34,329 nt of DNA, taken from NCBI GenBank assembly GCA_045597125.1, contig JAZODR010000014.1:1-34329 (forward strand), written 5' to 3'. Positions 24,412 to 33,046 of this stretch are shown in pieces. The notes under the pieces were generated by a model. That model saw nothing but the letters and a program-made list of their open reading frames with translations, was not told the DNA's origin and did no database searches. This DNA is from RGIG5579 sp045597125. GTDB lineage: Bacteria > Bacillota > Clostridia > Oscillospirales > SIG627. Numbering within the stretch: position 1 is the first letter of the stretch; the number at the start of each line of letters is the position of its first letter. The position numbers and the translations under genes were made by a program.

Positions 24412-25673
24412 CAGATCTCCTTTGCATTTTTCAGAACATACTGTTCTGCTTCCAAATTCCAAAGCTGCTTGTGGCGCTGACAGATTTCAGCCAGGTCTGC
24501 ATAGAATTTGCTTTCTTTGGCAAGCTCAGGCAAATCGGAAACAGCAAACAAAGGCAGATCCTTGTTGGTATAAATCAGTTTCTTACCGCCGGGAATCTTA
24601 TCCAAATTAAGAATGGTATCGGCAGCAACGTTCAGACCGCCTACATGGGTAACCATAGAAGCGGGGTTGATGTCGCCCTTTTCCATCATAGAAAGGCTTT
24701 CTCTCATATCGTCCGTATTACCGCCGGAGGTACCCACAATATGGGTGGAGGCGTAATGAACGTTGTAAAAGTTAAACATAGCGGAAAAGTCCGTCTTGGT
24801 AGGACCTGCAAAAAAGTTAAGACAACCGTCTCTTGCCAAAATAGCATCACTCTGCTCTACCACGGCACGGACAGGCGCCATACAAAATACATCGTCATAA
24901 CCTTTTCCGTCGGTCAGATCCATAAGAGTCTTAACCGGATCTTCCACTTCAGAGGTATTGATATAAACCAGTTTTACGCCCTTGGAAGCGGCATACTCTT
25001 CGGTCAAAATTTCCTTAGCGCGGGCAATTCTTGCCGCGTCAATATCGGTAACCACCACCATGGAAGGCTTTCTGTCACAACCGATCGCATAGTCGATAGC
25101 GCCCAGACCCATAGGACCTACACCGGCCAAAATGGCAAGATTACCGCCCTCGCGGATACCCATTTCGTGTACGTAACTGCCGTTTTTGGTATGGTAATTG
25201 GCATGATAGCCGCCAACGATGCAGGATACGGGCTCAGAAAGAGAGCCGAAGAAGAAGGCATCGCCGTTATAAGGAAGCAGACAATCGCACTCCATTACTT
25301 CATTAGGAATCAGAATGTAAGTAGCGTTACCGCCGACAAATTCATAAGAATAGCCGGGAGCCCAAAGAGTTCCCTTATAGTTAAGCGCGGTCTGCATGGT
25401 AAAGCGGTCGCCTTTTTTAAATTTGTGCGCCCACTTGCTGCCTACCTCAACAATCTCACCACACATCTCATGGCCGATGATAGGGGGATGCACGTCGATA
25501 TCGTCATGCACTCTCTTATGATCGGAGCCCTGAAGGGCTGCCTTGTGAGAGGACATACAAATACTGTTGGAAATTACGTGAGCCAGGATTTCATCCTCAC
25601 CCATTTGGGGAAGCTCAAATTCCTCAAGTCTTAAATCACCTTTTCCGCGAAGGCGGATTGCTTTCGTTTTCAT
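24411..25673 (-). CDS. Zinc-dependent medium-chain dehydrogenase, SorE-like
   Basis: 420 residues from ATG 25673, with AAAAGGAG 8 bases upstream; a TTG two codons earlier is too close to that site. The MDR fold has a catalytic zinc site Cys39, His68-Glu69 (IGHEMCGEIVEVG) and the Rossmann loop GVGPMGLGA. It lacks the four-cysteine structural zinc lobe of classical alcohol dehydrogenases. It resembles L-sorbose-1-phosphate reductase (SorE)-type enzymes, which act on sugar phosphates. In this operon it may reduce rhamnulose phosphate or lactaldehyde, or belong to a side branch. It lies 15 bases after rhaA and overlaps the start of the aldolase fusion. Confidence 0.85.
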   Translation of the reverse strand: MKTKAIRLRGKGDLRLEEFELPQMGEDEILAHVISNSICMSSHKAALQGSDHKRVHDDIDVHPPIIGHEMCGEIVEVGSKWAHKFKKGDRFTMQTALNYKGTLWAPGYSYEFVGGNATYILIPNEVMECDCLLPYNGDAFFFGSLSEPVSCIVGGYHANYHTKNGSYVHEMGIREGGNLAILAGVGPMGLGAIDYAIGCDRKPSMVVVTDIDAARIARAKEILTEEYAASKGVKLVYINTSEVEDPVKTLMDLTDGKGYDDVFCMAPVRAVVEQSDAILARDGCLNFFAGPTKTDFSAMFNFYNVHYASTHIVGTSGGNTDDMRESLSMMEKGDINPASMVTHVGGLNVAADTILNLDKIPGGKKLIYTNKDLPLFAVSDLPELAKESKFYADLAEICQRHKQLWNLEAEQYVLKNAKEI

Positions 25674-25687
25674 CTTCAAATCTCCTT

Positions 25688-26944
25688 TTATTTTCTCAAG
25701 GACAGAACTTCTGTCTCATATTGTCTTACTTTTTCCAACCACTCGCCGTCCAAAGGCACGTTCTGAGAAGCGCAGTACGCATCCCAAATCTCGCCGAAGG
25801 GCAAAGTCTTCGCTTCCTCACGAAGCACCATCAAATCAGTGAAATTGCTCTCATCCTGGGCCTTTTTCAAAGCAGCATCGGGAGAAACAAGTGCATATAG
25901 CAGAGCCTTTTGCAAATTGCGATATCCCATAACCCAAGCAGCAACGCGGTTGATAGAAGCATCGAAATAATCCAGCGCAATCTTCACTCTGCCGTCAAGG
26001 CCTGTACAACGCACGATTTCCGACGCAATTTCACGTGTTTCATCGTCGAAAAGCACCACGTGGTCACTATCCCAACGAATGGGACGAGTCACGTGCAAAG
26101 CAATCTCGGGGAAGAAAGCGAGAAGCGCTGAAATCTTATCGGAAACTACTTCGGTGGGATGATAATGTCCGTTGTCCATCAAAGGGATGCATCGGTCTGC
26201 ATTCTTTGCGGCATAGAGCAGAGAAAATTCCGCACTGCCCGCGGTATAAGCCTCCACACCGATACCAAATACTTTAGACTCCACGCAAGGCTTTACCTTT
26301 TTGAAATCATAAGGCTCGGATAAAATTTGGTCAATGGAGTCGCGGTAACGCTCTCTGGGTCCCAAACGGTCGCCGGGGATATCCTTAAAGCCGTCACCGG
26401 TCCAAATATTCATCACACATTCCTCGCCTAATTCCTCAGCCATATACTGAGAAATGCGAATGCAAGCCTTACCGTGCTCAATCCAGAAATTGCGTGTTTT
26501 CTCGCAAGGGCTGGAAAGGGTCAAGGGATCGCATTTGGGATGGGAAAAGAAGGTAGGATTAAAGTCACAGCCCATTCCCCTCTCTTTGCAAAACTCCACC
26601 CATTTTTTAAAGTGCTCGGGACGAAGTTTATCGCGATCTGCCCACTTGCCCTCCTCAAAAATGGCATAGCAAGCATGAAGATTCATTTTCTTTTTACCGG
26701 GGAGCAAAGACAAGGCAAAATCCAGATCCTGCATCAATTCCTCGGGAGTTCTTGCTCTGCCCGGATAATTGCCCGTAGTCTGAATCCCTCCGGTCAAGGG
26801 CTTGGAGGGGTCGGTATCAAAACCGCGCACATCATCTCCCTGCCAACAATGAAGAGAAACGGAAACCTCTTTCAAGCGGCGAATGGCATCGTCAGTGTTC
26901 ACACCGATTGCGGCATATTTTTCTTTTGCTTCTTTGTAGCTCAT
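25688..26944 (-). CDS. rhaA: L-rhamnose isomerase
   Basis: 418 residues with GGAGGT 6 bases before the ATG; the ATG overlaps the rhaB stop (ATGA). It interconverts L-rhamnose and L-rhamnulose using Mn2+. Blocks shared with the E. coli enzyme are VSLHCWQGDDVRGF, GGIQTTGNYPGRAR, LNLHACYA / MNLHA, VESKVFGIGVEAYTAGS, DNGHYHPTEVVSDKISA, HVTRPIRWDSDHVV and LDYFDASINRVAAWV. Length equals the family norm. The identification is firm. Confidence 0.97.
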   Translation of the reverse strand: MSYKEAKEKYAAIGVNTDDAIRRLKEVSVSLHCWQGDDVRGFDTDPSKPLTGGIQTTGNYPGRARTPEELMQDLDFALSLLPGKKKMNLHACYAIFEEGKWADRDKLRPEHFKKWVEFCKERGMGCDFNPTFFSHPKCDPLTLSSPCEKTRNFWIEHGKACIRISQYMAEELGEECVMNIWTGDGFKDIPGDRLGPRERYRDSIDQILSEPYDFKKVKPCVESKVFGIGVEAYTAGSAEFSLLYAAKNADRCIPLMDNGHYHPTEVVSDKISALLAFFPEIALHVTRPIRWDSDHVVLFDDETREIASEIVRCTGLDGRVKIALDYFDASINRVAAWVMGYRNLQKALLYALVSPDAALKKAQDESNFTDLMVLREEAKTLPFGEIWDAYCASQNVPLDGEWLEKVRQYETEVLSLRK

Positions 26945-28314
26945 TTCTTTACCTCCATAATGTCAAAGGAATCTTTAACGATTTTTCTCATATCAAAAAG
27001 TGTCTTTTCCGGATTGGCATACATCATCTGGGAAAGCAGATTTCCCAAAGCCGTTGCCTCAACGGGACCTGCCAAAACAGGTTTTCCCGTAGTGATTGCA
27101 GTCAACTTGTTCAGGTATGTATCCTTACTGCCACCGCCCATAATATGAATACTGGAAATTTTTTCTCCCGTCAGTCGCTCCACGGTTTTCACTGCCTTAT
27201 CATAAGACACTGCAAGGGAGTGATACACGGAAGAAAGCAAATCACCCAGAGGCAGATTTTCATCTCCCAAAAGGGCGCGAATGGCAGAAATCATATTTTC
27301 GGGGGCAACCAAAGAGGGGTCATTGGGGTCGAAGGTTTTGGTGTAACGGCTCTGCATTGCCATTTGCATCATCTCATCATAGGTATATTTCTTATCCAAA
27401 TTTTTGCGGATATTTTGGAACAGCCACATTCCCATAATGTTTTCCAAGAAACGGTAACGATAATTGATGCCGCCTTCATTGGTAAAGCCGCCCAGCATTG
27501 CTTCCTCTTGCAAAATTGGCTGAGCAAGTTCCGTACCGATCAAGCTCCAAGTTCCGGAAGAAACGAAAATGCTTCCCTCCTCCATGGGACAAGCGGCAAC
27601 AGCAGAGGCAGTATCGTGAGAGGGGCAGAAAACTACTTCGGCGGAAAAACCAACCCTCTCCTCAATTTCCTTTTTCAGATTCCCCACCTTTTCACCGGGA
27701 AGACAAAGATCACCGAACAGCTCGGTTTTAATCCCCAGTTTCTCCAAAAGGTCAAAATCCCATTTCTTTTCACGGGCATCCACCAAGGAGGTAGTGGTAG
27801 CATTGGTATATTCGTTTTTCATCACGCCCGTCAGTCGCCAAGACAAATATGCGGGAATCATCAAAAAGTGCTTTGCGCCATCCAGTCTTCCGCTTTTTTT
27901 ATCGCACATCAGTTGATAGATGGTATTGAAATCCAAAGGCTGGATACCGCAACGGGCAAACAATTCCTTGCGCGGCAGAATCTCATCCACCTTGGCGGGT
28001 ACACCCTCTACTCTGCGATCGCGGTAAGCGATAACAGGAAGGATTTCTTTCTCGTTTTCATCCAAAAGCACATAGTCCACTCCCCAAGTATCAATGGCTA
28101 TCGTTTGGGGGACGATGCCTATGGTTTTACACACGGCAATGCCCGCAATGACCTCATTTGTAAGACTTTCCACATCCCACGTCAAAAACTTTTCATTTTC
28201 TCGCACTCCGTTTTCAAAACGGTAGATTTCGCGGGTTTGAATCTTGCCGTCCTCCAGCCAGCCTAAAATATGCCTTCCGCTGGAAGCGCCGATGTCAATG
28301 GCTAAATGATACAT
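26941..28314 (-). CDS. rhaB: Rhamnulokinase
   Basis: 457 residues with GAGAGGTG before the ATG. It is an FGGY-family carbohydrate kinase that phosphorylates L-rhamnulose at O1. Evidence: the ATP phosphate-1 loop AIDIGASSGRHILG, GVDYVLLDENE, YRDRRV, the central CPSHDTASAVAA, FVSSGTWSLIGTE, and the adenosine motif HIMGGGSKDTYLNKL. It is followed directly by rhaA with a 4-base overlap. Just upstream is DUF624 with 21 bases between. Confidence 0.97.
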   Translation of the reverse strand: MYHLAIDIGASSGRHILGWLEDGKIQTREIYRFENGVRENEKFLTWDVESLTNEVIAGIAVCKTIGIVPQTIAIDTWGVDYVLLDENEKEILPVIAYRDRRVEGVPAKVDEILPRKELFARCGIQPLDFNTIYQLMCDKKSGRLDGAKHFLMIPAYLSWRLTGVMKNEYTNATTTSLVDAREKKWDFDLLEKLGIKTELFGDLCLPGEKVGNLKKEIEERVGFSAEVVFCPSHDTASAVAACPMEEGSIFVSSGTWSLIGTELAQPILQEEAMLGGFTNEGGINYRYRFLENIMGMWLFQNIRKNLDKKYTYDEMMQMAMQSRYTKTFDPNDPSLVAPENMISAIRALLGDENLPLGDLLSSVYHSLAVSYDKAVKTVERLTGEKISSIHIMGGGSKDTYLNKLTAITTGKPVLAGPVEATALGNLLSQMMYANPEKTLFDMRKIVKDSFDIMEVKK

Positions 28315-28335
28315 TCTCGCACCTCTCTTTATTTA

Positions 28336-29295
28336 TTATCCGCGGTCTTGGAAAACCGCTTCGTTCTCTTGAGTTGCCTTAGCGGGCGCCTCTTCGTAGT
28401 AGGGATCAATCATATGCCGCTTAATCACGGGCCAAGCGCCGTAGATTTGGAAAAACCAAGCGATGGAAACAGTAAAAATGAACAACATTCCCACACCAAG
28501 AGACGGAATAAAAGCAAATACCAATACATTCAAAACAAGCACCAAAAGGGCAAAGAAGGAGCAGAACAGATTCCGTCCGATGCCCGAAATGGCAAGAATC
28601 CAAGAATTCTTAAGAATCTTGGTCAGCTTCAAATCAAAGGTCACACACATCAGGTACATATAGGGACGCATCAAAAGATAAATGGCGGCCAAAAATCCCG
28701 TCAAATACAAAAGAATCAACATCCCAAAGCTTTGATTGGCATACAAGTAATTGACAATATCAAAATAGATTACAAAGCAAATGCCAAGGTCAATCAATCC
28801 CATAGGAATTGCTTGTTTGAAATTACGCTTTACACAATGCCAAAAATCCTCCGCCAAATCTACGGGTTCGCGGCGAATAAAATTGCGATGAATATATGTC
28901 ATTGCCGCATTGGAAATACCAAAGGTCAGCAGAGTCAAAAGTCCTAATCCCAGCAAAAGATATGTCCATCCGGAGGGATAATTACTGGGCACCTGCACGC
29001 CAACTACACCGCAAAGGGCATTAAGAGCAGGATTGGGCCCGTGGAGCATCACTCCGTGAAGGGGCTGATACAAAACGTTTGCAGGCGCCATATAAGGGAT
29101 TCCGCCCACTCCTGCAAGATAGGCAAACAAGCCAAAGATGGGACAGTTTACCAAAAAGTAAATCAAATTCAGCGTTACGATGCGCCAAAATTTGTCCCCA
29201 AAGGTAGAAAAGAATCGCTTGAAACCGAAATTTTCCGCAATGTCCTTTTTTTGTACACCCTTACCGGGCTTGATATATCCGTTAAAAAGGCCCAT
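28336..29295 (-). CDS. DUF624 (YesL-like) membrane protein
   Basis: 319 residues. Its ribosome site AAAGGAG lies inside the last codons of the recombinase-like gene, one base after whose stop the ATG begins, so the two are probably translationally coupled. It has about six membrane segments and the family opening MGLFNGYIKPGKGVQKKDI with FWRIVTLNLIYFLVNCPIFGLF. YesL-type genes usually accompany carbohydrate ABC transporters or rhamnogalacturonan genes, and their role is unknown. Here it heads the rhamnose genes, but no transporter is in the window. Confidence 0.9.
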   Translation of the reverse strand: MGLFNGYIKPGKGVQKKDIAENFGFKRFFSTFGDKFWRIVTLNLIYFLVNCPIFGLFAYLAGVGGIPYMAPANVLYQPLHGVMLHGPNPALNALCGVVGVQVPSNYPSGWTYLLLGLGLLTLLTFGISNAAMTYIHRNFIRREPVDLAEDFWHCVKRNFKQAIPMGLIDLGICFVIYFDIVNYLYANQSFGMLILLYLTGFLAAIYLLMRPYMYLMCVTFDLKLTKILKNSWILAISGIGRNLFCSFFALLVLVLNVLVFAFIPSLGVGMLFIFTVSIAWFFQIYGAWPVIKRHMIDPYYEEAPAKATQENEAVFQDRG

Positions 29296-29296
29296 T

Positions 29297-30097
29297 TCAA
29301 TCTCCTTTTTTTGCTGTATGATAGTTTCTCAGAGATGCGGGATCCGCATTTCCCAAAAGCCCCGAAATCTCCTCCCGCGCCTTGCCGTCCTCCATCAGAT
29401 GCAGCGCAAGACTTCGCCTGAGGGTGTGGGGAGAAATGGGTTTATCAATACCACAATAAATTGCTCGATCCTTCAGATTTTTCCAAAAGCCTTGGCGGGT
29501 CATTCCACTTCCCCGTATGGTAATAAAAAGAGGCTCCTCGTTTTCGTAAAGAGTACGAAGGGCAAGGTACTTGGCAAGAATGTCTCGGCATTTAGCGGAT
29601 ATGGTCAAAACTCTTCGTCTGCGCCCTTTCCCGCAAAAAACGCCTTCTTCCCGCACATCGGACATACCCAGTTCCAAAAGCTCCGAAACGCGCATTCCCG
29701 TTTCACAAAGAAGACTGAGCATTGCCCGATCCCGCAACCCCCGAAAGCCCGGGGCGGAATAAGAGATGAGGCGGGAAAATTCCTCCCGATTCAAGCTCTG
29801 GCTATGCTTTTTTTCAAAATCCCCGGCACGAATTCCCTCCATAGGGTTTTCTGAGATAATTTCTTCTTTTACTAAATAAGCGTAAAAAGAACGAATTACG
29901 GAAACAAGCCGTGACAAAGAAGATGGGGAAAGCACCTCACCCTGCAAAGCAAAATAAGAGATGAGCTCCTCTCTGCCTGCTCGTTCGGGATGCATGGAAA
30001 AATGGGAAAACAGTTTTTCCAGGTCTCTTCGATAAGACAAGAGAGAAACGGAGCTGACACCGGTTTTATGCAAAAACGCTTCCACAGTTTCTCTCAT
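29297..30097 (-). CDS. Tyrosine recombinase (XerC/XerD-like) with altered catalytic His
   Basis: 266 residues from ATG 30097; the promoter would start transcripts near 30118, and GTG codons at 30109 and 30106 are too close to that. The N-terminal SAM-like core-binding domain is residues 1-90 and the catalytic domain 100-266. Catalytic residues: Arg136 (TGMRVSELLEL), Lys157 (probable), His224 and Arg227 (HTLRRSL), Tyr259. The position normally His or Trp (LGH) is Asn250 (LLGNADPASLRNY). It is shorter than typical Xer (about 300). It could resolve chromosome dimers, be a phage or transposon remnant, or be inactive. It is cotranscribed with the DUF624-rhaB operon. Confidence 0.85.
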   Translation of the reverse strand: MRETVEAFLHKTGVSSVSLLSYRRDLEKLFSHFSMHPERAGREELISYFALQGEVLSPSSLSRLVSVIRSFYAYLVKEEIISENPMEGIRAGDFEKKHSQSLNREEFSRLISYSAPGFRGLRDRAMLSLLCETGMRVSELLELGMSDVREEGVFCGKGRRRRVLTISAKCRDILAKYLALRTLYENEEPLFITIRGSGMTRQGFWKNLKDRAIYCGIDKPISPHTLRRSLALHLMEDGKAREEISGLLGNADPASLRNYHTAKKGD

Positions 30098-30124
30098 ACC
30101 GCGCACCACCCCATTTTTCTTTAT

Positions 30125-30153
30125 ATTTTACAATAAAAAGTTCCTCTTTTCAA
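30125..30153 (-). promoter_or_regulatory. Sigma-A promoter of the recombinase-rhamnose operon
   Basis: On the - strand TTGAAA (30153-30148), a 17-base spacer, then TAAAAT (30130-30125). It is the only clear promoter seen between the deo terminator and rhaB; I saw no obvious catabolite-control site. Confidence 0.8.
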
Positions 30154-30196
30154 TAGCTTTTTCAAAAATTCTTCCTATAAAAACAAATTTACCCAA

Positions 30197-30242
30197 ATAA
30201 AAATTTTCGCCCCGTTACAATCGTAATGTACGTGGGCGAAAA
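30197..30242 (-). terminator. Intrinsic terminator of the deoC-deoD-deoB operon
   Basis: On the - strand TTTTCGCCC pairs with GGGCGAAAA across a loop that itself contains a small TTAC-GATT-GTAA hairpin, followed by TTTTTATTT. It lies 17 bases after the deoB stop. Confidence 0.8.
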
Positions 30243-30259
30243 CGAATATACTTATTGTA

Positions 30260-31414
30260 TCATTTTGATAGCAAATGTTCTAAAGAAAACGTCCCCTTAA
30301 GTCCAAGATAATCCGCGACCGTCTGCGCCACGGCGGTAAAACTTTCCGTAGTTCCCAAATCCTTTCCTTCAAGCCCCTTTCCGTAAAGCAGAATGGGAAC
30401 GTATTCGCGGGAATGGTCCGTAGAAGGCGTTGCAGGATCACAACCGTGGTCGGCGGTGATAATCAGAAGGTCGTCTTCCCGCAGTTTTTCCAAAAAACGA
30501 GGCAAAAAACCATCGAATTCCGAAAGGGCGCGGGCATAACCGTCGCAATCGTTGCGATGCCCGTACTTTGCATCAAAATCCACCAGATTGAAAAAGCAAA
30601 TGCCCTCAAAATCCCGTTCTGCAAGGCGAAGACAAACTTCCATTCCGTTTTGATTGGAGGTAGTTCGATGCCCCTCGGTAATACCGCGGGAAGCAAAAAT
30701 ATCCTCAATCTTTCCGATAGATATTACTTCAAAGCCTTGTTTCTTTGCCCGATCCAGAAGAGTTTCCTTGGGCGGCGCTAAAGAATAGTCGTGACGGTTT
30801 GCCGTGCGCTCAAACCCTTCTTTTCCCGTGATGAAAGGGCGGGCAATGACTCTGCCGACACCGTGCTCTCCTTGCAAAAGCTCCCGCGCAATTTCACAAA
30901 TACGGTAAAGCTCGGGAAGTGGCACCACTTCTTCATGGGCGGCGATTTGAAACACACTGTCGCCCGAGGTATAAACGATTAAATCCCCCGTTTTCATATG
31001 CTCCTCGCCATACAAGCGGATAACCTCAGTTCCGGAAAAAGGCTTATTGCAAAGCACCTTTCTGCCCACTTTTCTTTCAAATTCGGCAATCACATCTTCG
31101 GGGAATCCATCGGGATAGGTAGGAAGCGGTTTCTCGGACACCACACCGCAAAGCTCCCAATGACCGATGGTGGTATCTTTTCCAAGGGATTTTTCTGCCA
31201 TTCTTCCATAGGCAGCGAGAGGTTTTTCTGTTTTGGGAAGAAAATCCATTCCGCAAATATTGCCAAGTCCCAAAGCGAGCAAATTCGGAATCGAAAATTC
31301 GGGAGAACTTGAAATGCTTTTCAAAGTATGGGAGCCTTCATCCCCGAAACGATGTGCATCGGGCAATTCTCCGATTCCCAAAGAATCCAGAACAATCAAA
31401 AATACGCGTTTCAT
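30260..31414 (-). CDS. deoB: Phosphopentomutase
   Basis: 384 residues from ATG 31414, four bases after the deoD stop; no strong ribosome site is seen, so it probably depends on coupling. It converts (deoxy)ribose 1-phosphate to (deoxy)ribose 5-phosphate. Alkaline-phosphatase-superfamily metal sites: VLDSLGIG (Asp10), the phosphorylated Thr region KDTTIGHWE (Thr81/82), ITADHGCDP and DHSREYVPIL. It follows deoD and precedes the terminator. Confidence 0.96.
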   Translation of the reverse strand: MKRVFLIVLDSLGIGELPDAHRFGDEGSHTLKSISSSPEFSIPNLLALGLGNICGMDFLPKTEKPLAAYGRMAEKSLGKDTTIGHWELCGVVSEKPLPTYPDGFPEDVIAEFERKVGRKVLCNKPFSGTEVIRLYGEEHMKTGDLIVYTSGDSVFQIAAHEEVVPLPELYRICEIARELLQGEHGVGRVIARPFITGKEGFERTANRHDYSLAPPKETLLDRAKKQGFEVISIGKIEDIFASRGITEGHRTTSNQNGMEVCLRLAERDFEGICFFNLVDFDAKYGHRNDCDGYARALSEFDGFLPRFLEKLREDDLLIITADHGCDPATPSTDHSREYVPILLYGKGLEGKDLGTTESFTAVAQTVADYLGLKGTFSLEHLLSK

Positions 31415-31418
31415 CACA

Positions 31419-32153
31419 CTAAAAACGAAGGGATGCGCGCAAAGCAAGCATCATCATATCCGTAAAAGAAGTCTGTCGCTCCTCGGCGGTGGTCTCCTCT
31501 CCCGTAATCAGATGATCGGAAATCGTACAGATAGCAAGTGCTTTTTTGCCAAGCCTTGCCGCATTCATATACAGTGCCGCCGCCTCCATTTCCACAGCCA
31601 TTACCCCCATTCCCCCCCAACGGGAAAGAGAGGTTTCCTCGGGACGAAGTCCCTCCTCGTCATTGTAAAAAGTATCGGAAGAAAGAATATTTCCCACGTG
31701 ATAGCGAACACCCATCTTCTGTGCCTCCTCCGCTGCGATCCGCAAAAGATCGTAGGAGGCAATGGGAGCAAAGGTACCGGGAAGGCGGAAATTTTCCGCC
31801 ATACGGGAATTGGTACAAGCTCCTGCGCCCAGAACGATATCCCGCACCTGAATATGCTTCTGCATCGCACCTGCAGAACCGATGCGCACGATATTTTCCA
31901 CCCCAAAAGCGGAATAAAGCTCATAAGAATAAATGGCAATGGAGGGCATCCCCATTCCGCTTGCCATCACAGACACCTTTTCGCCCTCAAAACGGCCGGT
32001 ATAGCCCTGAATTCCTCGGACGTTGTTAATAAGTCTCGGGTTTTCCAAAAAAGTTTCTGCGATAAATTTTGCTCTCAACGGATCTCCCGGCATCAGCACG
32101 GTTTTTGCAAAATCGGAAGGAGTACAGTTAATATGCGCAGTGGGATACTTCAT
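31419..32153 (-). CDS. deoD: Purine-nucleoside phosphorylase DeoD-type
   Basis: 244 residues from ATG 32153, with CAGGAG 7 bases upstream. It cleaves purine (deoxy)nucleosides with phosphate. Motifs: MPGDPLRAKFIAETFL, GMGMPSIAIYSYEL, IRIGSAGAMQ, VEMEAAALYMNA and TISDHLITGEE. The first 26 bases overlap the end of deoC in a different frame. Confidence 0.96.
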   Translation of the reverse strand: MKYPTAHINCTPSDFAKTVLMPGDPLRAKFIAETFLENPRLINNVRGIQGYTGRFEGEKVSVMASGMGMPSIAIYSYELYSAFGVENIVRIGSAGAMQKHIQVRDIVLGAGACTNSRMAENFRLPGTFAPIASYDLLRIAAEEAQKMGVRYHVGNILSSDTFYNDEEGLRPEETSLSRWGGMGVMAVEMEAAALYMNAARLGKKALAICTISDHLITGEETTAEERQTSFTDMMMLALRASLRF

Positions 32154-32814
32154 TGTTTTTCTCCTGTTCATTTTTAATAATTTTAACTACGCGGCTGGTT
32201 CCCAGACGGTCTGCGCCCAAATTAAGAAATTCTTCTGCATCCGCAAGGGTTTTGATTCCGCCGGCAGCCTTAATCAGAAGCCCTTTTTGCACGTGTTTTG
32301 CAAAAAGAGCCACATCCTCACGGGTGGCACCGCCGATAGAAAAGCCGGTGCTGGTTTTAATGTAATCAGCGCCTTGCTGTCTTACAATGTCACACATGGC
32401 AATTTTCTCTTCTTCGGTCAAGAGACAGGTCTCTACGATTACCTTGAGAATTTTACCTTTCGTAGCTTGGCGGACAGCAGCGATCTCCTTTGCAACCTCA
32501 CTTAGTCTTCCGTCCTTGAGAAAGCCGATGTTAATGACCATATCAATTTCATCAGCTCCGTCCGCTACAGCCTGTGCGGCTTCAAATACTTTCACCTGAC
32601 AAGTATTATACCCATTGGGAAATCCAATCACGGTACAAACCTTGGTTCTGCCAGCCAGATACTCGGCGGCAAAGCGCACGTAAGAAGGAGGAATACATAC
32701 GGAGGCAGTGCCAAAACGCATCGCTTCATCGCACAAACAGCGGATCTCCTCCCGCGTGGCAGTTGGAGAAAGAAGGGTATGATCCACACACACAAGAATT
32801 TCTTCGTTTGTCAT
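32128..32814 (-). CDS. deoC: Deoxyribose-phosphate aldolase
   Basis: 228 residues from ATG 32814, with AGAGGTG 6 bases upstream. It splits deoxyribose 5-phosphate into glyceraldehyde 3-phosphate and acetaldehyde. Catalytic region: Schiff-base Lys153 (YIKTSTGF), Lys182 (GLLIKAAGGIK), Asp91 (ADEIDMVIN). The last 10 residues (KNNEVSHCAY) extend past the usual end because the stop falls 26 bases into deoD. Operon order deoC-deoD-deoB matches salvage of deoxynucleosides from phosphorolysis to glycolytic intermediates. Confidence 0.96.
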   Translation of the reverse strand: MTNEEILVCVDHTLLSPTATREEIRCLCDEAMRFGTASVCIPPSYVRFAAEYLAGRTKVCTVIGFPNGYNTCQVKVFEAAQAVADGADEIDMVINIGFLKDGRLSEVAKEIAAVRQATKGKILKVIVETCLLTEEEKIAMCDIVRQQGADYIKTSTGFSIGGATREDVALFAKHVQKGLLIKAAGGIKTLADAEEFLNLGADRLGTSRVVKIIKNEQEKNNEVSHCAY

Positions 32815-32847
32815 AGAACACCTCTGAAAGATTATTTTCACCTTTTT

Positions 32848-32876
32848 ATTATACCACCGCATCACTTTTTACGCAA
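32848..32876 (-). promoter_or_regulatory. Promoter of the deo operon
   Basis: On the - strand TTGCGT (32876-32871), a 17-base spacer, then TATAAT (32853-32848) with TG one base before the -10 (extended). The weaker -35 suggests an activator or modest strength. Confidence 0.8.
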
Positions 32877-32967
32877 GAAAAAACAGGTTTTCTTTTGGTT
32901 TTTTTGCACAAATAAAAGAGATTTTTCGACAAAATTTAAATCATAATTCCATTTTGCGGTAGGTGTC

Positions 32968-32996
32968 TTGACAAAAATCTATGCGATGTATATAAT
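32968..32996 (+). promoter_or_regulatory. Consensus sigma-A promoter of tig
   Basis: TTGACA (32968-32973), a 17-base spacer, then TATAAT (32991-32996): a full consensus match. The leader is about 44 bases and includes a small TAGAT-TTTT-ATCTA hairpin. Confidence 0.93.
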
Positions 32997-33046
32997 TATA
33001 CAGATAGATTTTTATCTACAACAAAAGACTTCAGGAGTTGAGAAAA

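Noticed and set aside
22399..24480. A 693-codon open frame on the + strand opposite the aldolase-SDR gene
   Set aside because: It is the mirror of a real gene with strong motifs and shows no family motif of its own. Long antisense frames arise from codon bias; similar ones lie opposite rhaB, the dehydrogenase and capA.
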